This document shows positions 14,808-23,311 of a DNA stretch of 62,383 nucleotides, piece by piece (within the stretch, counting starts at the first letter, position 1; each line of letters opens with the position of its first letter). The notes under the pieces are model-generated. The model was not told the origin of the DNA, made no database searches, and saw only the letters and a list, made by a program, of their open reading frames with translations. Made by a program: the position numbers and the translations under genes. Source of the stretch: Salipiger mucosus DSM 16094 (GTDB lineage: Bacteria; Pseudomonadota; Alphaproteobacteria; Rhodobacterales; Rhodobacteraceae); the NCBI RefSeq assembly GCF_000442255.1, contig NZ_KE557281.1, positions 186,622 through 249,004 of the forward strand. The letters run 5' to 3'.

Positions 14808-16468
14808 GGCTCTGACTCAAAGTTGATGCACCTTTTCAACTATGATGCCGCGACAAGCCGAGCCTTGAGCAGATCGATATTCGCGCGACCATACATCTGG
14901 CGTTTCAGCGTCTTCAGGCGGTTGATCTGGCCCTCGGTCTGCCCGTTCGACCAAGGTTCCCGCAGCGCGGCGGCAACTGCGGCCTGGTCGCTACGAAGGC
15001 CACGGGCGAAGGATGAGAGCATGCTGTCCTCGGCTTCGTCGAGCCAGGCGGCCAGGGCATTCTCACGGGCGTTTCGCACCATGTCAGTGAACCGGTCGGT
15101 CAGTTCCCGGGCAGTTGCCAGAACTGGTAGCGCCGCTTCGATCCGCGCGACCTGGATTGCATCGGCACGTGTCAGATGATCTCGTCCGATTGTCAGGAGC
15201 CGCGCGATCCTTCGGGCAGGTGGCGACTTTCTTGTTCCGGACGGCACCGCTTGTACGGCGCGGCGCTGGCGTGTTGCCCACTCGCCGACGACCCGGAGAC
15301 TGCCTTGAAATCCATCAGCCCGTAACCGGCGCCAGAGTTCTGCGCCATTACGACATCCGCCGCTCCACTCCCGCTCCAGCCGAGGCAACCAAGCGGTCAA
15401 GCTGCTCTCGCGGATGCGGAAAACATCTTCTCGCTCACCGCGGTTGATCTGGCGGACCAAGCCGCGGCTCAGCCCGGTCAGGCGCACGATACGTTTGATG
15501 GGAACACCCTCGTCTGCCATTTGGCGGACCATGTGGTTGGTCTGCTGGCGCCTTTGAAAACCCTCGAATTGCAGCCTTTCCGCTGCCGTCAAAAGCCTCG
15601 GATCGAGGATCTCTACCCCGATAGCCTTGCGAATCGCTGGCATGTTCCGCTGCACGGCGGCCAGGAAGGCGGCACTTGCATTCTCTAACAGATGCCAACG
15701 ATCCGCGACTTGAACCGCGCCCGGCAGGGCACGCGCGGTGGCACCGCCGTAGCCGCCATTGCGATCACGGGCAACAACCTCGATCTCGGGACGCGCGCGG
15801 AGCCACGCTTCCACAGTGGCGGGCTCCCGGTCGGGCAGCAGATCGATGACCTTCCGCCGTTCGAGATCGCAGATCAGCGTGCCGTAGCGCTGTCCCTTCC
15901 GCCATGCCCAGTCGTCGATACCCACCACGCGGGGGGCCGCGACAGCCCCCTCGGTCTTCGCTCGAACGCTTCGCAGGAACGTGTCTTTGCTTACCGGCAG
16001 CAAAAGCCGTCCGGCAAGCGCCTGCGCGGGGCGCCCACCGAGAGCAATGCCGATGTGACGCACCAGTTCCTGCAAGCGTGAAGTCCGGCGCGCATGTGGC
16101 CGCGCGACATCAGGCCGGAACCGTTCTGAAAAAATCTTCGTTGGGCAACTTACTGCGCGGCAACGAAATCGACGAACCAGCAGCACCAGTTCAACTTCTC
16201 GGCCATGGGCCGGGAGATCGGCTGGCCGACGCCAATACTTGCTGTGGGCATGACGAGAGACCGTGCCGCAGCGGGGACATGTTGCCGAGGCGTCCAGGGA
16301 ACGGGCGTGGACCCGGATCCTGTTGCCATCAAGCTCAACCTGGTCGGCCTTCAACCCTGCCGGTAGAAAATCTCGTCGCGAAAACCATGAACCCATCGGC
16401 AACCTCCATCAAGTTCGCCGAGATATAGCGTTCTGGCAACTCAACTGCACCAAATGCGCGACAGAGCC
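14808..16468 (-). mobile_element. ISL3-family insertion sequence, complete
   Basis: The ends carry an imperfect inverted repeat of about 24 bp: GGCTCTGACTCAAAGTTGAT from 14808, and on the other strand GGCTCTGTCGCGCATTTGGT from 16468. The similarity may extend outward (CAAAA-T before GGCTCTG on both sides). The single transposase is intact. The 8-bp flanks (14800-14807 and 16469-16476) do not match, so the usual target duplication is missing, which points to rearrangement or to wrongly placed ends. Confidence 0.8.
14840..16402 (-). CDS. ISL3-family transposase
   Basis: 520-residue DDE transposase. An N-terminal zinc-ribbon (CPRCGTVSRHAHSKYWRRPA, then FRCRAVSCP) is followed by the catalytic core: VVGIDDWAWRKGQRYGTLIC near residue 165, VVARDRNGGYG near 210 with AVQVADRWHLLEN just after, and a final REPWSNGQTEGQINRLKTLK containing the last Glu. 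These are diagnostic of ISL3/IS1165-type elements. The gene is undamaged. An internal helix-turn-helix (VPIKRIVRLTGLSRGLVRQI) lies near residue 310. Confidence 0.93.
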   Translation of the reverse strand: MPMGSWFSRRDFLPAGLKADQVELDGNRIRVHARSLDASATCPRCGTVSRHAHSKYWRRPADLPAHGREVELVLLVRRFRCRAVSCPTKIFSERFRPDVARPHARRTSRLQELVRHIGIALGGRPAQALAGRLLLPVSKDTFLRSVRAKTEGAVAAPRVVGIDDWAWRKGQRYGTLICDLERRKVIDLLPDREPATVEAWLRARPEIEVVARDRNGGYGGATARALPGAVQVADRWHLLENASAAFLAAVQRNMPAIRKAIGVEILDPRLLTAAERLQFEGFQRRQQTNHMVRQMADEGVPIKRIVRLTGLSRGLVRQINRGEREDVFRIRESSLTAWLPRLEREWSGGCRNGAELWRRLRADGFQGSLRVVGEWATRQRRAVQAVPSGTRKSPPARRIARLLTIGRDHLTRADAIQVARIEAALPVLATARELTDRFTDMVRNARENALAAWLDEAEDSMLSSFARGLRSDQAAVAAALREPWSNGQTEGQINRLKTLKRQMYGRANIDLLKARLVAAS

Positions 16469-16513
16469 ATTTTTGGACGCCGATAGGGGGTCACGATTGG
16501 CTGCCGATTGACA
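16469..16513. mobile_element. IS21-like terminal sequence remnant
   Basis: Reading the complement from 16513 gives TGTCAATCGGCAGCCAATCG, then TGACCCCCTATCGGCG. This start TGTCAATCGGC with TGACCCCC repeats is how many IS21-family elements end. No IS21 transposase or helper ATPase is present, so only the end survives. It abuts the ISL3 right end on one side and a headless gene on the other. Confidence 0.5.
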
Positions 16514-16829
16514 CTTCGGGGAGTTTCTCGAGCACAACCGCGCCTATGAGGGCGCCGACTTCATCAAGTACGTCGACGGCAAGGAAACCCTGGTGGATGG
16601 CCACGAGAGCGGGGATTACAACGAGATCGACACCTTCATCGTCGACCCGGCCTATCTCTCGGAAACCCTCTCACCGGCGGAGGGCGGACACTACCAGGCG
16701 ATCCTCGACGCCTACGCCGCGCAGGCCGACGCCGGCCAGGGCTTCCAGGAATTCCTGATGTCGAAGCTCGAAGCCTGCATGGAAGCGGGCTTCGAGCTCG
16801 AGGCCGATCCGGCACCGAAGGTCGGCTGA
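16514..16829 (+). pseudogene. Gene truncated at its 5' end by an IS
   Basis: The frame is open from the IS21-like end: F-G-E-F-L-E-H-N-R-A-Y-E-G at 16515 onward, continuing with DFIKYVDGKETL, GDYNEIDTFIVDPAYLSETL and FQEFLMSKLEACMEAGFELE to a stop at 16829. An in-frame stop sits exactly in the IS-derived sequence (16509-16511), and there is no plausible start until a GTG at 16593. Around 100 C-terminal residues remain. The stop overlaps the next ATG by one base, so it was the first gene of that operon. Family not recognised. Confidence 0.55.
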
Positions 16830-17944
16830 TGCTTCGCAACCCCTGGGAAGACGAGCCGGGTAATGTGGCCCGGGCCGCCAAGGCCGTGATCCGGACGGCA
16901 CGGAGCAGAATCCTGAAATCTCGGGAGGCCCTGCCCGGCCTGAGGTCGGATATCGACGATTTCCTCGAAGATCTCGCTGTCATCGAGGACTACTACGATG
17001 CGGACCCGGCGGCCTATCGGAAGAACCGCCCGCTGACCGCGGTGCATCTGCCGGCCATCGTGTCCAGCCTCGAAGGCGTCGGAGAACTTGGACAGCGCGG
17101 ACTGGAAGACGGTAAGTTCTCTGAACTCCAGGATGAATTGCGTGGGTGCCTCACGGCGGCACGTCACGTCCGCAAAACGCTCGAGACAGACGCTGCACGT
17201 CCATTGGAAGCCGAAATCGAGGTGGTGAAAGACCAGCTGCCGGATGCCCGCGGGGACGGGGAAGCCGATCAACCGTCGCGCTGGGCCCAGATGGGATCCC
17301 GGGTGAGCGGCAGCATCGGCACCGCATTGAAGCCCGTTCGTGATCGGCTGCCAGATGCGCCCGATATCGGCGGGTTCTATGATCAGGTGACCCAGCGCGC
17401 CATCGGCGGAACGGAGGTCGCTCGGACCTACGCGATGGGGCTCATCGAGGAAGGCTTCGACCGCGTGAGCTCGCCGGTGGTCGCCCAGGTCAGTGCTGTG
17501 CAGAATGCCCTGGTTTCCGGGTCGGTCTCGGCCCTGGTCGCGGGCGGCATCACCGCGCTCGTCTTTCCGCCGGCTGTCCCTGTCGTCGCGGGCCTGTACT
17601 TCCTCGGGGATGGCGGTGAAAAATACGTGGCTGACCTCGAAAAGAACGGGAAGAAAGCCGAGGCCAACCGGTCGAAGCGCAGACAGGAGCGGGAACGGGA
17701 GATGCAGCGAAGCCTGGCGCGGTTCGCCGGAAAGAGCCCTGTCGTCCGCATGGAAACCCCGAACGTTCACGTGCAGATGAACCTCGAGACCAACGCCGCG
17801 TCCGGCATGATCCTGGCCGGTCACTATGCCGGCACGGCCCTGGAAGATCTTTCGGGCCGGGAGATTGCCCTGCTGTCCAGGACCGCACCGGACACGGAAA
17901 CGCGGGATATCCTGCACGCCTGGGAAACGCGCTCCGCGTCCTGA
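16829..17944 (+). CDS. Helical orphan protein with one hydrophobic segment, 371 aa
   Basis: The ATG at 16829 shares one base with the preceding stop (TGATG). The N-terminal 210 residues are helical (DIDDFLEDLAVIEDYYDADP, then NRPLTAVHLPAIVSSLEGVG). A hydrophobic hairpin follows at about 230-265 (SGSVSALVAGGITALVFPPA), then a Lys/Arg-rich helix (KKAEANRSKRRQERERE) and a beta-like C-terminus. The N-terminal pattern is loosely reminiscent of XpaC-like proteins that keep company with Ter genes, but I cannot confirm it. Probably membrane-associated. Confidence 0.5.
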   Translation: MLRNPWEDEPGNVARAAKAVIRTARSRILKSREALPGLRSDIDDFLEDLAVIEDYYDADPAAYRKNRPLTAVHLPAIVSSLEGVGELGQRGLEDGKFSELQDELRGCLTAARHVRKTLETDAARPLEAEIEVVKDQLPDARGDGEADQPSRWAQMGSRVSGSIGTALKPVRDRLPDAPDIGGFYDQVTQRAIGGTEVARTYAMGLIEEGFDRVSSPVVAQVSAVQNALVSGSVSALVAGGITALVFPPAVPVVAGLYFLGDGGEKYVADLEKNGKKAEANRSKRRQEREREMQRSLARFAGKSPVVRMETPNVHVQMNLETNAASGMILAGHYAGTALEDLSGREIALLSRTAPDTETRDILHAWETRSAS

Positions 17945-17988
17945 GCCATCGAAGAATGCATGTCTGGAGACCAATCAGGAGACTGAAA

Positions 17989-18468
17989 ATGCCAGCAGAC
18001 CGCGAACACCATGTCGGCCAGATCATCCTATTCCAGCGGGAGGGGGACGAGTGCGGTCTCGACGAATTCGTTCACCCGGGGATGCGGGCCCGTGTCCTGT
18101 CGGTCCGGAACGACACCGACTATTTCGTGACCGAATACACGGTCGACTTCGGCGAGTTCGAGCAGGCCAACACCGCTTTCGAGACGGCATCCTTCTATGA
18201 CGCCAATGGGATGCCTTCGCTGACGGCCCGCGAGGCCGGGCAATATCGAGAGCAGACCATTTTCTATGTCCAGGACGACCTGAACCTGGCGGATCTCGGC
18301 ATGCAGCTCATCGACGATGATCACCCGCTCTCCATTCTGCCGCAGGCCTTTTCGAAAACCCGTGAATACGGCGAAAGCTATGTCGCCTGGCTCGAGCGCT
18401 CGCTGGTGAACCGACTCGAGCAGGAGAACTGGCCGGAATTCGATCCCGGGGGTGCATCGTCTCCCTGA
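17989..18468 (+). CDS. Orphan acidic protein, 159 aa
   Basis: CAGGAG precedes the ATG at 17989; an in-frame ATG at 17956 has no ribosome site. Sequence features: HVGQIILFQREGDECGLDEF at the start, a beta-rich middle (YFVTEYTVDFGEFEQAN), and a helical end (AWLERSLVNRLEQENWPEFD). No signal peptide or enzyme motif. It is probably co-transcribed with the upstream helical protein, 45 bases away. Confidence 0.5.
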   Translation: MPADREHHVGQIILFQREGDECGLDEFVHPGMRARVLSVRNDTDYFVTEYTVDFGEFEQANTAFETASFYDANGMPSLTAREAGQYREQTIFYVQDDLNLADLGMQLIDDDHPLSILPQAFSKTREYGESYVAWLERSLVNRLEQENWPEFDPGGASSP

Positions 18469-18557
18469 GGCTGGAGGCCCGTCGGGATGGCGGCAAAATC
18501 ATAGTTTTGGAAACCATGGTCGGGCAGTTTCAAGCCAGAACCTCTGAAGGATAGACC

Positions 18558-19076
18558 ATGTACCTCGTATTTCTCGACTTCGATGGTGTTCTGGCCCACA
18601 AGCGCGTGCATCTTGCCGGGGGCGCGGGATACTCGGACCACTACAACAAGTGGTCCAAATTCGATCCGGTCGCTATCGATTTCTTCAACCGCATTCACGA
18701 CACCTACCTCGATGTCCGCTTCGTCATCATGTCGAGCTGGAAGAGCACGGCCGATATCCACGACGAGTACACCGAGCACGTTTTCCAATCCATGCTGCGG
18801 AACGCGGGATTCCGCGGTGCCCTGGGCGATCCATGGAAAACGAACCCCTACAACGAGGCCGGTCTCGACCGGGATGATCGCGCGATCCAGGTCAAGGATT
18901 ATCTTGTAAACAAGGCGCCTTACGCGCAGGACTTCATCCTGTTCGACGACAACAGGTTTCGGTTCAAGGAGGTGCTCGGCAAAGGTCGCCTCGTGCAGAC
19001 CAGCGAAAACGATGGCCTTCTCTCGAAGCACATGCTCGACGCACTCAGCATCATGGGGCACTGGGAACATCGGTGA
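18558..19076 (+). CDS. HAD-like phosphatase domain protein
   Basis: 172 residues behind AAGGAT. The N-terminus YLVFLDFDGVLAH contains the HAD motif I (DxDG). VIMSSWKS near residue 60 supplies motif II (Ser) and FILFDDNRFRF near residue 130 supplies the acidic motif IV. There is no large cap domain. This short form matches the HAD domain found in the Swiss-Army-knife RNA-repair protein set and in phages (5'- or 3'-phosphatase on nucleic acid or nucleotides). The specific substrate is inference. Confidence 0.7.
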   Translation: MYLVFLDFDGVLAHKRVHLAGGAGYSDHYNKWSKFDPVAIDFFNRIHDTYLDVRFVIMSSWKSTADIHDEYTEHVFQSMLRNAGFRGALGDPWKTNPYNEAGLDRDDRAIQVKDYLVNKAPYAQDFILFDDNRFRFKEVLGKGRLVQTSENDGLLSKHMLDALSIMGHWEHR

Positions 19077-19152
19077 CCTCACGGCCATCCGTGGCCACCA
19101 GAAGCGCGAAGTAGGCCTCAGTGTAGGCGTCCTGGATGCTCTCTCCGCTGGT
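19051..19152 (-). pseudogene. 3' fragment of an unknown gene, cut by an IS scar
   Basis: On the complement the frame reads TSGESIQDAYTEAYFALLVA, then TDGREVTDVPSAP and a stop at 19051-19053. It has coding character but no start; the open frame ends at the sequence GGTGACCTGCCCCC that looks like an IS end. The last codons overlap the HAD gene tail on the other strand. Gene family unknown. Confidence 0.35.
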
Positions 19153-19330
19153 GACCTGCCCCCTGCCGGTCCCTCATTCATAGCGAGAGTCTGCAAGTTG
19201 GATTTGGGTATTCGGCTTCATCGTCTTGCGCAAGCGCGCCGTGTCCGGCGACATGGAAAACTGACCCCCGGTATTGCCGCAACGAAGATTGCTACCGGGA
19301 AGAGCGGAGCGCAATCGCGTTGACTGAAGC
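19153..19330. mobile_element. Probable IS scars before the ECF cassette
   Basis: This gene-free stretch holds TGACCTGCCCCCTGCCGG from 19153, similar in style to IS3-family ends, and ACATGGAAAACTGACCCCC near 19251, similar to IS21-type ends. No transposase coding was found. It separates the orphan-gene region from the LysR/ECF cassette. Assignment rests on recall of end-sequence style only. Confidence 0.3.
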
Positions 19331-19363
19331 CTAGCACATACGCACTGCCCTGTGAAATCCTGT

Positions 19364-19380
19364 GCCGCGCCGGGCGCGGC
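19364..19380 (-). terminator. Possible terminator of the LysR gene
   Basis: GCCGCGC (19364-19370) and GCGCGGC (19374-19380) form a compact stem directly after the LysR stop. There is no good T-tract on the complement, so it may act weakly. Confidence 0.4.
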
Positions 19381-19381
19381 G

Positions 19382-20299
19382 TCAACCGTCGCGCTCCCGC
19401 AGCTCGTCGATGAACAACTCGAAGTGACGCTTCGCCAATACCGAGGCCAGCGCCGAGGAATTGTCGCTGGCCGAAATCAGCGCAAGAGTCAGCTTTGGCA
19501 GCGCGGCCGCGCGCAGAGGCAAGGCCGACAGCTCCGCGCCCGCGCTTTCGCCAGTGCCCGGGCAGACCGCCACCAGTCCGTGCCCGCTTCCCTCGCGCAC
19601 CATCTGGCGCAGCAGCTCGAGGCTGTTCGAGACTATCAGCGGCGCGAGGTCCACGCCCGCCTTGGCAGCGGCGATGTCGAGCACGTCGCGCAGGTGGCTG
19701 GCCGCATCCGGCACCAGCGTCGGCCGGGAAAAGAACCGTTCGAGCGAGATGCTCTTGCGCCCATCGTCTGGCACCAGCGCCAGCACGCGGAAGGGCAGCT
19801 CGCGCAGGACGGTCACGCCTGGCAAGGGGCGCGGACTGAAGGTCAGTCCGAAATCCGCCTCGTTCTCGATCACCATCTGACGCACGCGGTCCGACTCCAC
19901 CATGCGCACCGAGGTGACAATGCGCGGGTTCTCCTCCAGGAAGCCGCTCAGCGCCTGCGGCATAAATCCGGAGACCGCCTCCTGCGGCACCGCGATCCGG
20001 ACCTCGCCGCGTCGCAACCCCTTGAGTTCCTCGATCTCCGAGGTCGCCGCCTGCATGTCCTTCTGCCAGCTTCGCATCCGGTAGAGCAGCAGTTCACCGG
20101 CCGAGGTCAGGCGCACGCCACGAGGATGACGCTCGAACAGCGGAACGCCGAGATCCTGCTCGGCCCGCAGCAGTTGCTTGTCTATCGCCGAGGCCGACAC
20201 GTTCAGCGCCTCCGCCGCCCGGCGGATACTGCCAAGTCGCGCGATCTCCTCCATATAACTGAAAAACCTCGTGAAAAATACGCGCTGCATGCCACGCAC
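19382..20299 (-). CDS. LysR-family transcriptional regulator
   Basis: 305 residues. The N-terminal winged helix-turn-helix reads YMEEIARLGSIRRAAEALNV, then SASAIDKQLLRAEQDLGVPL and FERHPRGVRLTSAG, a standard LysR DNA-binding domain. The substrate-binding domain covers about 95-300. It is transcribed away from the PRTase-ECF operon with a 143-base shared upstream region, the usual arrangement for a LysR regulator controlling its neighbour. The effector is likely the transported compound or its nucleotide product, which is inference. Confidence 0.93.
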   Translation of the reverse strand: MRGMQRVFFTRFFSYMEEIARLGSIRRAAEALNVSASAIDKQLLRAEQDLGVPLFERHPRGVRLTSAGELLLYRMRSWQKDMQAATSEIEELKGLRRGEVRIAVPQEAVSGFMPQALSGFLEENPRIVTSVRMVESDRVRQMVIENEADFGLTFSPRPLPGVTVLRELPFRVLALVPDDGRKSISLERFFSRPTLVPDAASHLRDVLDIAAAKAGVDLAPLIVSNSLELLRQMVREGSGHGLVAVCPGTGESAGAELSALPLRAAALPKLTLALISASDNSSALASVLAKRHFELFIDELRERDG

Positions 20300-20442
20300 C
20301 CCCGGGACCGTCCGCTGCCGATCAAGGCTTGCCAGAGCGTAGAGAAAAATTCAACGCCGCGTTGGATTCTTGGCGTTTGTAACACCCCCGTGACTGCCGC
20401 ATCCTGCGCTGCAACGCAGCATCGCACCGACGGGAGAGACCC

Positions 20443-21093
20443 TTGCGCCTCATCGCGCCCGAACACTACGACGTCGAGATCGCCGGCGAGACCGAGGCTC
20501 TGCCGACGCTGCAGCTGGACGAGAACCGCGCCATCGCGCTGCTTATGGACATCGACATGGGCCTCGCCTTCGCCGACCGCGTGGGGCGCGCACTCGCCGC
20601 GCATTTCGCGCCGATGAAGCCCGACATCGTCGTGGGCTCCGCGACCCTCGGCATTCCCGTCGCGATGGAGGTCACGCGGCATCTTGGCCTCGACAAGTAC
20701 CTGATCCTGCAGAAATCGCCCAAGTTCCACCTCGCGGACGCGCTGGAGGAACCCGTGCGCTCGATCACCTCGGACAAGCCGCAGCGGCTGCTGCTCGACC
20801 GCCGGCAGATCCCGCTGCTGCAGGGGCGCCGCGTGGTCGTCGTGGACGACGTCATCGCCACCGGCGCCAGCATGGCCGCCGCCATGCGGCTGGTGCGGCG
20901 CGCGGGCGCCACGATCCTCGGCGCGGGCACGATCCTGACCGAGGGCATCGCCTGGCGCGAGGCACTGGCGCAGGACACCACGCTCATCCATCGGCTGGGC
21001 CGCATTCCGCGGTTCCGCGTCGTCGACGACACGGCCCGCATCGACCCGGACAGCTGCGAGCCCGGCATGCTCTCGGACCCGCAACCGGTCTGA
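20443..21093 (+). CDS. Phosphoribosyltransferase (type I), first copy
   Basis: 216 residues. The PRPP-binding loop RVVVVDDVIATGASM (about residues 129-143) is the type I PRTase signature with two adjacent acidic residues, and PDIVVGSATLGIPVAMEVTR near residue 66 resembles adenine/xanthine-type PRTases. Such enzymes join a nucleobase to PRPP. The operon also encodes an ECF transporter, so base uptake followed by trapping as a nucleotide is the natural reading; which base is unknown. A second copy ends the operon. Start chosen at ATG-like TTG 20443 (TTGCGCCTC) behind GGGAGAG. Confidence 0.85.
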   Translation: MRLIAPEHYDVEIAGETEALPTLQLDENRAIALLMDIDMGLAFADRVGRALAAHFAPMKPDIVVGSATLGIPVAMEVTRHLGLDKYLILQKSPKFHLADALEEPVRSITSDKPQRLLLDRRQIPLLQGRRVVVVDDVIATGASMAAAMRLVRRAGATILGAGTILTEGIAWREALAQDTTLIHRLGRIPRFRVVDDTARIDPDSCEPGMLSDPQPV

Positions 21094-21233
21094 CTTTTCA
21101 CCGCGCCGATCCGGCAAGGGAGGAGGCCGGGCCGGCGCATGACCCTCAACCAAGGCCCCGGCGCAGACGCATCGAGGCGCACAAGACGGGCGAGCAACGC
21201 CCGACCCAACCGCAAACAGACAGGGACTCCTCC

Positions 21234-21806
21234 ATGACATCCGAAACCCTTCCGCAGAACAGCGGCTCCACGCTCTTCCCGCTCGTCCTCTCCATCGTTG
21301 CCGCCGCCGCGACCGGCGTCCTGTGGGCCTATGCCAACCCGATCCAGCTGGTGCCCGGCGTGATCCAGTGGCGCATCTTCGCCTTCCTTCCGCCGCTCGT
21401 CGGCATCCTGCTGGGCTGGAAGAGCGGCTTCATCTGCGGCTACCTCGGCACCATCGTCTGGTCGCTTCTGGCCGGCACCTTCATCCCCGCCCACTCGCTG
21501 ATCGTCGACGGCATCATGGTGGGGCTCACCGGCCTCGTTCCCGGCCTGATGTTCAACCCGGCCACCACGAAGTTCGACCAGGGCGCGCTGATGCGCATTG
21601 CAGCCGTCTGCCTCGTCGTCGGCCTCGTGATGGTCACCGCCGTCTCGGCCAGCCTCGCGTTCCTCGGCATCTTTCCCTTCTGGTGGGCGGTTCTCTATCT
21701 CGGCCTGTCGGACATCGTGCCCATGCTGATCGGCACCCCGCTGCTGGTCATTCCAGCGATCCGGATCCTGGCCGCGGCCCATCCGCAAGGCTTCAAGCGC
21801 TTCTGA
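21234..21806 (+). CDS. ECF transporter substrate-binding (S) component
   Basis: 190 residues with five to six hydrophobic helices, including LFPLVLSIVAAAATGVLWAY, FAFLPPLVGILLGWKSGFIC, LIVDGIMVGLTGLVPGLMF and IAAVCLVVGLVMVTAVSASL. The size and order fit ECF S components, integral membrane proteins that bind the substrate and dock on the energising EcfAAT module. The stop overlaps the next ATG by one base. The substrate is suggested to be a nucleobase or relative by the flanking PRTases. Confidence 0.8.
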   Translation: MTSETLPQNSGSTLFPLVLSIVAAAATGVLWAYANPIQLVPGVIQWRIFAFLPPLVGILLGWKSGFICGYLGTIVWSLLAGTFIPAHSLIVDGIMVGLTGLVPGLMFNPATTKFDQGALMRIAAVCLVVGLVMVTAVSASLAFLGIFPFWWAVLYLGLSDIVPMLIGTPLLVIPAIRILAAAHPQGFKRF

Positions 21807-23311
21807 TGCTGCTTGCCGTCGACAAACTGACCTTGGGGTTCGGCGCGGCCGAACCCCTCTTGCGCGAAGTTGACCTCGCACTTGCCCCGGGCCGGCGCCT
21901 GCTGGTCTGCGGCGCGACCGGGAGCGGCAAGAGCACCCTGATGATGGCCCTCGCCGGCGTGATCCCGAAGATCTCGCATGTCGCGCAATATGACGGTTCC
22001 GTCACGCTCGAAGGCGAGAACGTTCTGCACATTCCGCAAGATGCGCTCTTCTCTCGGGTGGGCTTTGTCGCCCAGTCTGCCGAGGACCAGCTCTGGGATC
22101 TCTCGGTCGAGGACATCATCGCCTTCCCGCTGGAAAACCGCGCCACGCCCCGCGACGAGGTGCGCGCACGAGTGCGGGTCCTCATGGAGCATCTCGAACT
22201 GACCGAGCTTGCCGGGCGGCGCGTCCTGACCCTATCGGGAGGCGAGCGGCGCATGGTCGTGCTGGCCGCCGCGCTCGCCCCGCGCCCCGATCTGCTGGTG
22301 CTGGACGAGCCCACGACCGGCCTCGACCCAGCCGCCCGCGGGCGCTTGTGCGAGGCGCTCAAACAGGCGTCCGAGGATGTCTCGGGCCTCATCATCGCCG
22401 AACAGGACCCGGCGCATCTTGCCCCCGTTGCGGGCGACCTCGCATTGCTCTCGAATGGCACGCTCTCGGCGGTCCGGCCGCTGGCCCCGGCGCTCGACGA
22501 TACCGCGCTATGGCGCGAGGCCGGCCTTCTGCCGCCGCGTAAGCACCGGGCACAGCGCCGCACCGTTGAGCCCGGCCGCGAGCTGCTGAGTGTCACCGGG
22601 CTGCGCACGACGCTCGCCCGCGCCTCGGGCAAGCCAGTGCTAGACGCGCTGGACCTGACGCTTCGCGCCGGCGAGGTGCTTGGCGTCATCGGCCGGAACG
22701 GCGCAGGCAAAACGACGCTGATGAAATCAGTGCTGGGCCTCACGCCCGTCTCCGCCGGTGGCATCGCGCTTGGCGGCGAGGCCGCGCAGGACTGGACGAC
22801 GGCAAAGCGCGCCCGCCAGATCGCCTATGTCCCCCAGTCCATGCGGCAGATCCTGTTCCACATGACCGCCGCCGAAGAGGTCGATTTCGCCCGCTCCATG
22901 GGCCAGGGCCGCGAGGACACCGGGACCGTCCTCGCGCGCTACGGCCTCGAGGGCCAGGCGGAGACCAACCCCTTCGCGCTTTCCGCCCGCCAGCAGGGGC
23001 AGCTCGGCCTTGCCTGTGCCGAGGCCTCGGGCGCCATGATCGCCATCGTCGACGAGCCGCTGCTGGCCCGCGATCTCGAGGGCCGCGCGCTGCTCGAGAC
23101 CTTCCTCGACCGGATGACCTCGCAGGGGCGCGCGGTGATGCTCATCTCGCACGACCTTGAGCTGGTCGACGACCTGGCCACCCGCCTCGTGCTCGTCGGG
23201 GACGGCGGGATCGCCTATGATGGCCCGCTCGCCGAGGGCTGGCAGAGCCCTGCCTTCGCCGCGCTCGGCTGGCCCACCCCCTACGCCCCTGCCCGGGAGA
23301 GCGCCGCATGA
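21806..23311 (+). CDS. ECF transporter ATPase, fused EcfA1-EcfA2
   Basis: 501 residues with two ABC domains. Domain 1: Walker A GATGSGKST (about residue 37), signature LSGGE, Walker B LLVLDEPTTGLD. Domain 2: Walker A GRNGAGKTT (about 300), a degenerate signature LSARQ, Walker B IAIVDEP and H-loop LISHD. Domain 1 lacks an obvious switch His (IIAEQDP). One composite ATP site may therefore be impaired, as in many asymmetric ABC pairs. Fusion of both ECF ATPases in one chain is common. It overlaps ecfT by four bases. Energises uptake through EcfT and the S component. Confidence 0.9.
   Translation: MLLAVDKLTLGFGAAEPLLREVDLALAPGRRLLVCGATGSGKSTLMMALAGVIPKISHVAQYDGSVTLEGENVLHIPQDALFSRVGFVAQSAEDQLWDLSVEDIIAFPLENRATPRDEVRARVRVLMEHLELTELAGRRVLTLSGGERRMVVLAAALAPRPDLLVLDEPTTGLDPAARGRLCEALKQASEDVSGLIIAEQDPAHLAPVAGDLALLSNGTLSAVRPLAPALDDTALWREAGLLPPRKHRAQRRTVEPGRELLSVTGLRTTLARASGKPVLDALDLTLRAGEVLGVIGRNGAGKTTLMKSVLGLTPVSAGGIALGGEAAQDWTTAKRARQIAYVPQSMRQILFHMTAAEEVDFARSMGQGREDTGTVLARYGLEGQAETNPFALSARQQGQLGLACAEASGAMIAIVDEPLLARDLEGRALLETFLDRMTSQGRAVMLISHDLELVDDLATRLVLVGDGGIAYDGPLAEGWQSPAFAALGWPTPYAPARESAA

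Noticed and set aside
12091-14839. Two open frames of more than 520 codons on the minus strand (12091-13665 and 13268-14839)
   Set aside because: They lie opposite the TerD-like and ImmA-like genes, which have ribosome sites and recognisable motifs; the minus-strand products are His/Arg/Pro-rich shadows.
19352-20617. 421-codon plus-strand frame
   Set aside because: Antisense to a clear LysR gene; product is Arg/Gln/His-rich without motifs.
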